From UBA5364 sp050259235 (GTDB lineage Bacteria > Bacillota_I > Bacilli_A > RF39 > UBA660): a stretch of DNA of 64,000 bases. The DNA is taken from the NCBI GenBank assembly GCA_050259235.1, contig JBLNAG010000001.1, positions 62,001 through 126,000 of the forward strand. Reading direction: 5' to 3'. Shown piece by piece: positions 9,701 through 17,098 of this stretch (position 1 is its first letter; every line of letters begins with the position of its first letter). The position numbers and the translations under genes were made by a program. A model generated the notes under the pieces. It did no database searches. It was not told where the DNA came from and saw only the letters and a program-made list of their open reading frames with translations.

Positions 9701-12117
9701 TTTGTTTTTTCCAAAAGGCTAATTAAACCAATATTCCCAATTATACCTTCTTCTGTATATATAGTATATTCCTCAATTGGATAATTACTATAGAAGGTTG
9801 CATTGGTATGACCTTCATTATACTCCCCTACTATATATTTAAATTTATAATTAGTTAATTTGTTTAATTTAGTATACTCAACTCTAACATAATCATCGTT
9901 AATATTAATATCATTAACTTTAATTATACGATCTTTTTCATCACGTACTTCAATTGATACTTTATTACTTAAAATAGCATTATCCTGGTCAACAACTTTA
10001 ACATCAAAGTCAATTAAATTTTGAGTAGAAAACATATTCCTAATTAAAACTTGTGCTTTCCTTTTCATTGTTTGAAATGACTTTAAATTATTTAAAGTTT
10101 TTAAGGTACTACTACTATTTCCTTGTTTTACAATAGATTGAATATCAATATAATATTCAGTTGACGAAACTAAGTCATCAATGCTAATATCTATACTATT
10201 ACCCAATTTTAATTCATTAATGCCTTCAATAGGAACTTGTTTATTATAAACAACAAATTCTTCATTGTTTTGTTTTTTAGTTATTATTATATTTAATCCG
10301 TCTAATAATGAAACTAACCTACTATCTGTACTTTCAGTATTAATTTTTAGATTCATCTTGGCGTTTGATTCAGTTATACTAAGCATATTAATATTAAGTC
10401 TGAAGTAACCTAAAGTTGTTATTGAAGCGGAAGTAAATTTAGCATCACCAATCATTTGATCCCTTTGTGTGCCTTTTCCATCATCTATGTCAAAATCAGC
10501 ATAAGTATAGATTGTATATACTTCATTAGGATCTAACTTGGTAAGTTTAATGGTACCACTACTCGGCATAAGGCCTTCATCAACTACTACATTATTATTT
10601 GAATAAACTACATACCGATAATTATTTATTGATACATTATCTTTATTTTCAAGATTTGCATTTAATTCTACTTCAACAATATCATTTTTAACTACTTTAA
10701 TATTAGTTTTAGGGATAGCTTTTGAAGTCATTGTCTTTCCAGTATTATTAATAACCTTTAAATCATTACCGTAATTATCAGATAAAAATATAGAAAAATT
10801 AATAGTACTATTAGATACTAAAGTATCAGGACTTGTATATGTAATTGCATTTCCATTTAACAATGAATATAAGTTATTACTAGATATCTTATATGTTTCA
10901 TTATTAATAACAATAACACCCTTTTTCACGCCTTTTATTACTTCTGAATCTAAATTTGATTCTATTCTTAAATCATTCAATTCAATTTTATTTGAATATA
11001 TTGATCCTAGAGTAAAAGCTAACTTAATAGTATCTAACTCTTCGATTCCTTTAGTTGTAATAGTTTGTTGAATAAATGTTTCCTGTATTTCTTGATCTTT
11101 ATCATTAATATAATTAAATGTTCCTGTTATTTCAAACTCTGTATTCGGTGATAATCCAATTATTTGGAAATTTCCAGAACTATTAAATGATTTTCTTAAA
11201 TAAATTTTACCATTTTGTTTAACAGTAAAACTAACTGCTTTATTAATAGCTCTTGAAGGATCAACAATTTTTAAATTTGAAAAAATTGAATAAACATTAG
11301 CTGTAAAATTTTCACAACTAACAGTTGGTTTTTGATATGGAATAACTGGTTTATCAATAGGACCATTATCATTTTTGTTATCGTCATCTACTGATGGATC
11401 TTTCTCATCTGTTGGTGGTATTGGTTGTCTTGGAGGATCAATTTTACCTAACTTTATTAAAATATCATTGTATGTATACTCTTTATTATCAATAATAAAA
11501 ATAGATGATTTATCAATATCTTCAATACTAAAATATTTAAAATTATCATTATCAGGTGAATAAAATCGTATATTATCTTCATTAATATTAAGAATACTAT
11601 TCATTACTATTTCTGTTTTATTAAATTGAGTTTTAATTAAAATAGGTTTAGAATTAACTAATAATGAATTAGGTAATTCTAAAAATATATAATTATTTTC
11701 ATCTGCTCTAGTTTTATCATCTTTATTATATAGTGCTCCTGAAGTAAGTGTAAAATTTGGATATCCAGCATATACTTCAAAATTTTCATCAATTAATTTT
11801 GTTTTTGAAGATAAATTGACTAAAGCTAAATTTTTATTAGTAAAAATAGGATAATCCTCATTAATATATTGTTTTTTATTATCTCCAACATAAAATTTAC
11901 CATGTTGTGCATATAATGTATCATTAGAATAGACTTTAGAGGGTTTGATTGATGATTGCTTTATATCTAAATCATCGTTATATAAATTCTCAGTCAACTT
12001 ATCATTTGAAATAATATATCCTTCATCTTCGATGATTAAAACCGCAGTAAATTGCGTATAAATGAAATAAAATAAGAAAACAAAGATTAATACAACAATG
12101 TATATAATATTCTTCAT
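3793..12117 (-). CDS. Giant (2774-aa) doubly anchored surface protein with FN3-like and GLUG/beta-helix modules
   Basis: An N-terminal TM (about residues 5-25, positive N-terminus) puts the bulk outside. An ectodomain of ~200 residues follows, resembling those of the three other surface proteins of this operon, then a Pro/Asp/Asn-rich linker (about 226-260). FN3-like domains run from ~265 to 890, with signatures such as GLSPNTEFEITG and LDPNEVYTIYTYADF. Three long modules start near 902, 1336 and 1787, each opened by a W/F..I...NY.L..DLDF segment, with many GLUG-type repeats (GGLVGYSGSG, GGLVGQLSGG, GGIVGWSSG). This is the organisation of the N-terminal region of M26/Zmp streptococcal surface proteases, but no HExxH zinc motif is present. 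A second TM (about 2736-2760) precedes a Lys-rich tail, so both ends are probably membrane-anchored. Last gene of the operon. A ligand-binding or adhesin role is inferred, not shown. Confidence 0.85.
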   Translation of the reverse strand: MKNIIYIVVLIFVFLFYFIYTQFTAVLIIEDEGYIISNDKLTENLYNDDLDIKQSSIKPSKVYSNDTLYAQHGKFYVGDNKKQYINEDYPIFTNKNLALVNLSSKTKLIDENFEVYAGYPNFTLTSGALYNKDDKTRADENNYIFLELPNSLLVNSKPILIKTQFNKTEIVMNSILNINEDNIRFYSPDNDNFKYFSIEDIDKSSIFIIDNKEYTYNDILIKLGKIDPPRQPIPPTDEKDPSVDDDNKNDNGPIDKPVIPYQKPTVSCENFTANVYSIFSNLKIVDPSRAINKAVSFTVKQNGKIYLRKSFNSSGNFQIIGLSPNTEFEITGTFNYINDKDQEIQETFIQQTITTKGIEELDTIKLAFTLGSIYSNKIELNDLRIESNLDSEVIKGVKKGVIVINNETYKISSNNLYSLLNGNAITYTSPDTLVSNSTINFSIFLSDNYGNDLKVINNTGKTMTSKAIPKTNIKVVKNDIVEVELNANLENKDNVSINNYRYVVYSNNNVVVDEGLMPSSGTIKLTKLDPNEVYTIYTYADFDIDDGKGTQRDQMIGDAKFTSASITTLGYFRLNINMLSITESNAKMNLKINTESTDSRLVSLLDGLNIIITKKQNNEEFVVYNKQVPIEGINELKLGNSIDISIDDLVSSTEYYIDIQSIVKQGNSSSTLKTLNNLKSFQTMKRKAQVLIRNMFSTQNLIDFDVKVVDQDNAILSNKVSIEVRDEKDRIIKVNDININDDYVRVEYTKLNKLTNYKFKYIVGEYNEGHTNATFYSNYPIEEYTIYTEEGIIGNIGLISLLEKTNTSPLLYNTELIINLNDTRNEIITKDYYINIYKDNELVETNRYEMGDTSIVTDAIKQYVLERNSEYKFELLVKIRDRFYVINSTAFTTEKEIRSIRTTTEFFAMDSNKKYIVLNDLDFTRLNRNYNGTFNGEIDFQGHTVKLNVQNRPSYLFHTLSSTALIQNLNLEISLDNPVERSYWYGFNYYSYGTIRNLKVTIVNATAVPNIIYDTISYVNYGTVENFVINSKVPIHGSYFFSTGVLHNYGTMKNGYVYGEPINATYPNGTTGNKRVGPIAAYTGVNSNIENVFSLLTVNTASGLERDKQVGSIIGESNRGILQNTYSVGSGQGVDLNLDPNVGVVSNTINVRNLFYASNDIFNANYSQKISSLAIHDVDFQNNVLNNENKFIIDELVSKGFYPQLDWPDCMPSQDLIPLITVEDSDLIDITSLEVIEPKVDSAKVMFNVHNPAGERITRIDIKDVSVEILSQTYANGKSKVIANITNPIKYVSKYYVMAINSVGAYNIPYTRKYAANERILYFDLYRNISSINDWNLIKSSPSENYQLTTDLDFRDAINFSIGNFSGKLNGNGYTIKNIEISSGNGLFTTLSGEIKNLYVNNYRKTNAASYGGLIYNTANNPIIDNVHMKNVYINATSYIGGLVGYSGSGIIIRNSSVTNFNNITGAELNDVRIGSLVGYLSSGYIENCFAQDVNISILDSVSTFGVGGLVGQLSGGVIENSYAIGKISTNSVYTGGIVGWSSGSLYNVYSKVDINSELDFIGGIIGNSNNNITSRTLSLGNLYSSYLTSNMHRTVGNIQPNQYNYAYSEQTINGFTSTSVFGETLLSKEDLLIKNTYINVIKLGDFFNYDSIEQDGSLPKLYNTTGDKLLPNQVNNYIEEVNFPVINVNVVQRINDATVLVSFKNPENKNITNIEFDYFNIVQTNKNLTVNGITTIEVVVEPIKYFDTYKLNKIIYEENGESKLLRKAIIIPLQFYKNIEKFEDWQLISKDDLENYRLVADIDFSGKININTNVSIGRLEGTDGGHTLKNLTLNFKGSYNSLIKKLSTSLKNVNFENIQINNTATSGSYTSIIRMSNADIDRVNFSNITINAPNMSYVAPIIFGRGYNTTNITLQNITATGLDFTSGFVSRSLYDNNFNNITANYIKVVGRDYTGGVLAYKEYYDRTTFNNFTLSNMDVSGRTYVGGLAGVGSASYSSISDSTISGNNYVGGMSGNSYFYRLDEISVTNCHVKGTATDIGGAFGYSYYVYNGYVTGTLVEGLSTASENVGGMVGRAITGYALYNSGVINSTVTSNGRNTGGFIGYQNSSIYYSFIYNTTVRGVNNVGGITGYIISGNIGYNSTNANVEATGINAGAIIGYVDNIFTTGATNVSRIYSTIVERSNVKAQSNAGGLIGNTGAPLYSGHFFGNLVVANIIATNQYGLTSPTVGNDRAYSNLITNLRVYDNTTINGTPVKDVPNNGLTSTNLVDFNKLKLQTTYTSIGLSTTYWNYPDLATGNFPRIKSGSTVIVPNQVLISLPSDINPLMSQVVASANILPKFDVYSTGVDKINLEFNDIQEYTKFTIEVDNKIVEQQPINSRIYTFDYDYVTDFTIRVSDGINETIKKITPDIIKKEASVFGDNYYYIKNDRIISNDTNISGIFVNIHLDKALNVDGDIYDLTLKQLTDNNIKGITLSNTITPLFEFEHENSIIKTYNNFSTIEKFGNIAINENQIFIKDGKLELIDSRLPSIKASVIIDNYGNKSYQTVLGNDGIIYNLKEKINFPNDFENKNIKYMTHNFSNNNGTIVVVYDNGSFYGFDYRTGQRIFIDKVKPDMTLIDYFKTKLSISKSVIDKDIYNSFVESKELEKKLIANPIDKVLSGKIDKNEKPNSTNENELIEEKKYVVAYDPAKQEFVIYDEESFISIEKEKSVSETAKIYSNTNLIDFYIGNSKGKKIFKFVNGLTIFGIIILSIIISLIYYLKNIKFLNKFNN

Positions 12118-12141
12118 TTAACATCCCTCCAAAACTTACTA

Positions 12142-12849
12142 CTATAATTTTTTAAGAAAATCAGTATTTTTGATTAACAATCTGGATTTACCTGAATAAT
12201 TAATAGCATCTATACTAAGATTAATAGTATATCCATTAGAAACAGCTTTAATTTCTTGGTTATCTAACTCAATTATTTGATAATTGTCATTTTTTATATC
12301 ATATATTTCAATTGATTGATTATGTTTCAAAATAACATACGAAAAAGGGGACAAAATATATTCCTTATTTTGAACGATTATTTTTGTTTCATCTATAAAA
12401 AAATATAAGTCATTACCATCATATAAAAAACAGCTTAGAAGTTCTTTTCTTAACTTTCCATCTTGCAAATATAATATATTATTTTCTGATTCTAAAGTTG
12501 AAAAGTAATTTACTTTATATTGTAATCCGCCAGATATTGGATAAACTAAATTCATGTTTTTTGGAAACAGAACTTTTTTTTCTCCTGCATAATATATAGG
12601 AGTTGAATCCAAAGTAACTGAAACTTCATCAAAAATAATTTTTGTAATGTTTTTATCTTTATTTAACTTAATTTTACCTTCGTAATCAAATTTAATACCA
12701 GAAAGATATTGATAAAATTTATGGTTTTCAAAATAAACTTCATCTATTTTTTTTTGGAAAAAGAAAGTAAATACGATAACTATTATTAAAGGTATAATTG
12801 CTAAGTATTTAAGGTATTTTAATTTAATTAATTTTAATAATTTTTTCAT
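12142..12849 (-). CDS. Membrane-anchored ectodomain protein, stand-alone version of the operon's shared N-domain
   Basis: 235 aa: a Lys-rich N-terminus, one TM helix (about 15-32), then an extracellular domain. Its C-terminal half (FSYVILKHNQSIEIYDI through IIELDNQEIKAVS) resembles the segment before the linker in the 1739-aa protein (NNYIELNF through TKLDNQEVSYQT). It therefore looks like the same module without linker or FN3 repeats. The start overlaps the preceding gene by 26 bp and has an AAGGA site. Position between the motor genes and the giant gene suggests it takes part in the same surface complex. No named family recognised. Confidence 0.75.
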   Translation of the reverse strand: MKKLLKLIKLKYLKYLAIIPLIIVIVFTFFFQKKIDEVYFENHKFYQYLSGIKFDYEGKIKLNKDKNITKIIFDEVSVTLDSTPIYYAGEKKVLFPKNMNLVYPISGGLQYKVNYFSTLESENNILYLQDGKLRKELLSCFLYDGNDLYFFIDETKIIVQNKEYILSPFSYVILKHNQSIEIYDIKNDNYQIIELDNQEIKAVSNGYTINLSIDAINYSGKSRLLIKNTDFLKKL

Positions 12850-13378
12850 TTTTCACAATCCTTCTTTTTTTATTATTAATAAGTATGTTGTTTATATTTT
12901 TTAAAAGGAAATATGTTGAATAAATGGCTATAAAAATTCCTAATAATATTGTAATAAAAACTACATATAATTCAATCCTAACTTCTCTTAAGTAACCGAC
13001 CAATAGACTGCCACAAACCAATGACCAATATTGAATAATTGAATTAATTAAATCGAATATTAACTCCAAAAAATTTTTATTAGCTAAATTAAAAATAACA
13101 CTCAAAAAAATTAAAAAACATAAATGAATGAGGCTTATATCATTGAGATTAAACAAACACCATATAATAAACATATATCGAATTATAGCAGCAGATAAAG
13201 CTAAAATAGATAAGTTATTTAATCTAATAAAAAATCCATACAATTTAACTTTATTTGGCTTTAAAATAAAGGTTTTTAAACTTAAATTTAATGTTATAGC
13301 TAATATAACTACTAAAATTAAGAAAATAATTATAAATTCAATTAAATCAAATATATTAATTAATATTTCAAACCCCAT
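12824..13378 (-). CDS. Five-TM membrane protein following epsilon; possible a-subunit substitute
   Basis: 184 aa with about five hydrophobic segments (roughly residues 10-35, 50-72, 80-98, 112-128 and 133-160) and a very basic C-terminal tail. I do not recognise a family. No subunit a (AtpB) with its conserved TM5 arginine context exists in the operon. This is the only polytopic protein encoded among the motor genes, so it may occupy the stator membrane position; an Arg pair (YLREVR) sits just before the last helix. The start has a GAGGAA site and lies 1 bp after the epsilon stop. Divergent a subunit versus unrelated scaffold cannot be resolved by eye. Confidence 0.7.
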   Translation of the reverse strand: MGFEILINIFDLIEFIIIFLILVVILAITLNLSLKTFILKPNKVKLYGFFIRLNNLSILALSAAIIRYMFIIWCLFNLNDISLIHLCFLIFLSVIFNLANKNFLELIFDLINSIIQYWSLVCGSLLVGYLREVRIELYVVFITILLGIFIAIYSTYFLLKNINNILINNKKRRIVKNEKIIKIN

Positions 13379-13379
13379 A

Positions 13380-13631
13380 TTATTCCTCTTTTATTATTAA
13401 ATTGAATATATTGTTTGCATGCATATAGTAACCTTTTATTTCCTCATATCTTATTGTATCATTAGTTGATTGAATATCAATACTTCCTTCTATTTCTCCA
13501 ATAATGGGTAAGTAATCTTTCATTATTAACAAATTATAATCCTTACTTTTTATCCTAATAAAAACTATATCTGTTCTTGTTTCAAGCCCCTTAGAAATAG
13601 TAAATATTTTTGTTGTCATGCAATTATTCAT
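13380..13631 (-). CDS. F-type ATPase epsilon-like subunit, N-terminal domain only
   Basis: 83 aa, against ~135 for normal AtpC. It covers only the beta-sandwich domain: the segment YNLLIMKDYLPIIGEIEG corresponds to the GxLxIxPxHxP region, and it ends with a beta strand at about residue 80. The C-terminal two-helix domain, which in typical bacteria regulates or inhibits ATP hydrolysis, is missing. It overlaps the end of beta by 8 bp. Gene order (after beta) supports the identification, since sequence similarity alone is weak. Loss of the inhibitory helices would suit a dedicated ATP-hydrolysing motor. Confidence 0.7.
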   Translation of the reverse strand: MNNCMTTKIFTISKGLETRTDIVFIRIKSKDYNLLIMKDYLPIIGEIEGSIDIQSTNDTIRYEEIKGYYMHANNIFNLIIKEE

Positions 13632-14976
13632 GGTATTTACCTATATACAAAAACTTACTTTCATCAACGTCATCATAAGCACCTACTAATATATTTTCTA
13701 CATCAACAAGAACATCTTCAATTTTAGAAAAAACTCCGGGTATATTAGTATAATTTTGAGCAACAAACATTGGTTGAGTAAAATAATTTCTTAATTTTCT
13801 TGCTCGATAGAATATATTTTTATCTTCAGCAGATAATTCTTCGATACCTAAGACAGCAATTATTTCCTCTAATTCTTCATACCTACTTAAACATTTAAGA
13901 GTAGATTCTACCAAATTATAATGCTTTTTACCAATTTTTTCTACATCTATTAATTTACTAGTTGTTTTAAAAACATTAACAGCAGGATATAGTCCTTTCT
14001 CAGCAACTTTTCTATCTAAAACTATTTGGCCATCTATATGAGAAATAATAGTTTGGACAGCCTCATCTGTAAAATCATCAGCTGGAATAAAAATAGCTTG
14101 AAACGAAGTAATTGAACCATCTTGAGTTGAATTGATTCTTTCCTCTATATTGCTGACATCTGAAATCATTGTAGTTGGATATCCATTTTCAACAGGTGTT
14201 CTTTTTAATTCCATAGAAATTTCTGATTTAGCTTGAACATATCGATAAATATTATCAATAAAAAGTAATACATCTTGCTTTTTTTCGTCTCTCAAGTATT
14301 CAGCTAATGTTAATCCACTATATACAGTTTTTGATCTAGCTGTTGAATTGTCACCCATTTGTCCAAAAACCATTGAAATCTTATTTAAAAGATTTAAGCT
14401 TTTCATTTCGTCATATAATTCTTTACCTTCTCTAGATCTTTCACCAACACCAATAAATACGGCGTTCGAAGATAAACTCGTATAAACATTATTAATTAAC
14501 TCTTTAATTACAACAGTTTTCCCAACGCCAGCTCCTCCAAGAAGTCCTACTTTAAAACCCTTTTGTAAAGGAGCAAAAAAATCTATAACTTTAATACCAG
14601 TCCACAAAATTTCACCTTTAATATTAATCATATCAAACGTTAAATTTTTTCTGTAAACATTTTTTGTTTCTACATTATTGATAGTATTACCATCTATTAA
14701 TTCTCCATATGAATTAAATACTTTTCCTAATATTTCATCTGAATATTGAATTTCTAATCCATCACTTTCTTTTTCTAATTCTATTCCTTTTGATAATCCA
14801 ATAACACTATCAAAGGGAACCGTAAAAGCAATATTATTTTTAAATTCAACAACTTCAAATCGACGAATAGTTCCTTTGACCTTTGTAAATAATATGTCAT
14901 TAATCTTTATCGAATTAGTAGACAATAAAACCTGGACATTCAATTGTGAAATTGATATTATTTTTCCAACTTTCAT
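13624..14976 (-). CDS. F1-like ATPase catalytic beta subunit
   Basis: 450 aa, close to normal beta length. Walker A is GGAGVGKT (147-154). The catalytic glutamate is in GVGERSREG (E179), Walker B is LLFIDNIYR (D241), and PADDFTDEAVQTIISHID and the C-terminal EELSAED (379-385, equivalent to DELSEED) are all present. The protein should therefore bind and hydrolyse ATP and contact the gamma shaft. The N-terminal barrel is divergent. It sits in the canonical alpha-gamma-beta-epsilon order but in an operon without a recognisable ion channel, so ATP hydrolysis for mechanical work is more likely than ATP synthesis. Ribosome site AGGGGTG upstream of ATG. Confidence 0.92.
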   Translation of the reverse strand: MKVGKIISISQLNVQVLLSTNSIKINDILFTKVKGTIRRFEVVEFKNNIAFTVPFDSVIGLSKGIELEKESDGLEIQYSDEILGKVFNSYGELIDGNTINNVETKNVYRKNLTFDMINIKGEILWTGIKVIDFFAPLQKGFKVGLLGGAGVGKTVVIKELINNVYTSLSSNAVFIGVGERSREGKELYDEMKSLNLLNKISMVFGQMGDNSTARSKTVYSGLTLAEYLRDEKKQDVLLFIDNIYRYVQAKSEISMELKRTPVENGYPTTMISDVSNIEERINSTQDGSITSFQAIFIPADDFTDEAVQTIISHIDGQIVLDRKVAEKGLYPAVNVFKTTSKLIDVEKIGKKHYNLVESTLKCLSRYEELEEIIAVLGIEELSAEDKNIFYRARKLRNYFTQPMFVAQNYTNIPGVFSKIEDVLVDVENILVGAYDDVDESKFLYIGKYHE

Positions 14977-14991
14977 AAATAGGCACCCCTT

Positions 14992-15765
14992 TTATAATCT
15001 AATGAAATTTTCAATGATTTTTTTAAAGTTAAGATGTTTTTTAACTTTTCTTTCTTCTTTCAACTTTTCTTCTTCTATTTCATCTATTTTCTTTAATGAT
15101 TCCCTTGTAACTTGTTGTCTCATTACATTTTCAGCAGCCCAACTATTTGTTTCAGCAATTCGTATTTCATAACATATGTATAATGTTACTAAATTCAATA
15201 CCATTGTATTAACATCAGTTTCAACAACAAAGTCATCGTTGTATGTTTCATTATTAATTTTATCCTTTTCAAAGGTTATAGGGAATAACCTTTTCTTGAT
15301 AAATGCAAAACTATTGGCATTATAATAATGATTATATATAATATTTATTTCGCTATAAGATAGGCTCTTTATAGACTCATATATAATTTTCTCAATTTTA
15401 TTAAAATCTACAAAAAAATTATCTTTTGTTATAGTTAAAATAATTTTATCATCTGTATTATGTATTTTTTTACCTATAACAATTTTATAACAATCACTAT
15501 CATTTTTGATAGTATCATTTATACTTGAATTAAACCCACCACAAAAACCATAATCATTTCCAATATAAATATTTAATACTGGTTTATTAGATTTTACTTT
15601 TAATGTTTTCTTATCTAATATTAAATTTTTATTATAAACAATCTTATCAATCATTTTAGTTAATTCAACTTCTGATTTAAAATACTTTTCTGCTTTTCTT
15701 CTAGATGAATCAACATGTAGTAATGAATGGAAATTCATTACTTTAACAACTTTTTTTATTTTCAC
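14992..15765 (-). CDS. F1-like ATPase gamma (rotor shaft) subunit
   Basis: 257 aa, a little shorter than typical AtpG (~285). The GTG start overlaps the alpha stop as GTGA, with a GAGGAA site upstream, indicating translational coupling. The C-terminal helix keeps the recognisable gamma pattern (IRIAETNSWAAENVMRQQVT), and the middle contains the Rossmann-like domain typical of gamma (YIGNDYGFCGGFNSSI). The N-terminal helix is degenerate compared with the usual KIxxxxxTxKITxAMxMVA. After the C-terminal helix comes a charged coiled-coil tail (EEEKLKEERKVKKH) that could interact with something other than a standard c ring. Confidence 0.85.
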   Translation of the reverse strand: MKIKKVVKVMNFHSLLHVDSSRRKAEKYFKSEVELTKMIDKIVYNKNLILDKKTLKVKSNKPVLNIYIGNDYGFCGGFNSSINDTIKNDSDCYKIVIGKKIHNTDDKIILTITKDNFFVDFNKIEKIIYESIKSLSYSEINIIYNHYYNANSFAFIKKRLFPITFEKDKINNETYNDDFVVETDVNTMVLNLVTLYICYEIRIAETNSWAAENVMRQQVTRESLKKIDEIEEEKLKEERKVKKHLNFKKIIENFIRL

Positions 15766-17087
15766 GATTTTTCCTCATTTATAAATTCAAAATGTTTTAT
15801 ATTTTCTTCAATAGATCGTGGACTATATTTATATTGAATAAGACTATCTAATATTTTATTCCCGTCAATCATCATATTACGCAATTCTTCGTTCATATCA
15901 TCCACATTTGCCATTTCATATATATCACGTGTTTCTAAGAAACTTAATAACTTTCTTCTGACTATGGCACTTAAATTAATAACACTTTTATTTTGAACAG
16001 CAGCACCTAAACGAGATACTGATAAACCATAATCTATAGCAGGCTTTTCTCCATTTCGAAAGTTTTTTGACGATAATACAATTTGCCCATCAGTAATAGA
16101 TATAATATTAGTTGAAATATAATCTGTAATATCTTCACCTTTAGTTTCTACAATTGGTAATATGGTAATTGAAGCACCATTTTTATGTTGGCAACCCTTT
16201 TCAAGTAATCTAGAATGCGTATAGAATATATCAGCTGGATACGCATCACGACCAGGTGTCTTGCCAGATATTAAGCTAATTTCACGATACGCTTCTGCAT
16301 GCCTTTTCAAATCATCTATAACTACTAAAACATCATAACCTTTTTTCATATAAAGTTCAGCCATAGCTAGTCCAAAATATGGTGTTAAAGATAAAACAGG
16401 TGGTTTTTCATCATTAAATGCAGCAACGATTGTTGTATACCCCATGGCACCGTTCTTCAAAAGGTCATAATAAATCTCTTTAATATTCTTTTTGGTTTTT
16501 CCTATGGCTATATATATACAAATAACATTTTTACCTTTTTGATTTACAATTGTATCAAGACAAATCTGTGTTTTGCCAGTTTTTTTATCACCAATTATTA
16601 ATTGTCTCTGACCTTTTCCGATTGGATAAATAAGATCTATACCTGATATACCAGTTAACAATGGTCTATTAACTGTTCCTCTATCCATGAGTGAAATATT
16701 AGGATTTTCTATGTTTAACTTGTAAAGTTTTTCAAACATTTTACCAACTATTTTGTCTTCACCAAACATATCGATGACACGACCAATAGATTGACTGGAA
16801 AAAGATCCTTTATATTCTTCACCAGTTGATGAAACAATATCCCCTACTATTACCGGATTAGTTTCTTTAAGAATTGCTATAATGACAGAATTAGGTAATA
16901 TCGAATCGACATAACCAATAGCCTTGTCAGCAATATTTACTTTTTCAAAAAAACTAACACTGTCTAATCCTTTTACTTCAATTATAAAATCTTGCACTCT
17001 TATAACTTTACCTATGTCGTAAACATTATTACTCTCTTTAATTTTAACAATTTTTTCTTTTAACAATTCATCAACATAATCGTTCAT
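15762..17087 (-). CDS. F1-like ATPase alpha subunit, C-terminally shortened
   Basis: 441 aa from the ATG at 17087 (a GTG three bases upstream is possible; AGGGG lies 8 nt before the ATG). P-loop GDKKTGKT (about 166-173) matches the alpha consensus GDRQTGKT. The segment KPAIDYGLSVSRLGAA carries the arginine (about R359) that completes the beta active site, and TPGRDAYPADIFYTHSRLLE is the conserved alpha/beta-family stretch. About 60 residues shorter than ordinary AtpA (~500), mostly from the C-terminal helical domain. The N-terminal helix that contacts delta in ordinary enzymes is present, consistent with the delta-like tail of the preceding gene product. Confidence 0.92.
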   Translation of the reverse strand: MNDYVDELLKEKIVKIKESNNVYDIGKVIRVQDFIIEVKGLDSVSFFEKVNIADKAIGYVDSILPNSVIIAILKETNPVIVGDIVSSTGEEYKGSFSSQSIGRVIDMFGEDKIVGKMFEKLYKLNIENPNISLMDRGTVNRPLLTGISGIDLIYPIGKGQRQLIIGDKKTGKTQICLDTIVNQKGKNVICIYIAIGKTKKNIKEIYYDLLKNGAMGYTTIVAAFNDEKPPVLSLTPYFGLAMAELYMKKGYDVLVVIDDLKRHAEAYREISLISGKTPGRDAYPADIFYTHSRLLEKGCQHKNGASITILPIVETKGEDITDYISTNIISITDGQIVLSSKNFRNGEKPAIDYGLSVSRLGAAVQNKSVINLSAIVRRKLLSFLETRDIYEMANVDDMNEELRNMMIDGNKILDSLIQYKYSPRSIEENIKHFEFINEEKS

Positions 17088-17098
17088 CACACTGACCC

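Noticed and set aside
3793..12117. Zinc metalloprotease (M26/Zmp) activity in the 2774-aa protein
   Set aside because: The repeats resemble M26 N-terminal regions, but no HExxH motif exists in the protein; the only HE dipeptide (HENSI) does not fit.
13624..17087. Flagellar/type III secretion ATPase (FliI), N-ATPase or Rho as identity of the alpha/beta pair
   Set aside because: Two different alpha and beta paralogues with gamma, epsilon and c neighbours in F-type order, plus DELSEED and GVGER motifs, fit F1. No flagellar, secretion or atpQ/atpR genes are present.
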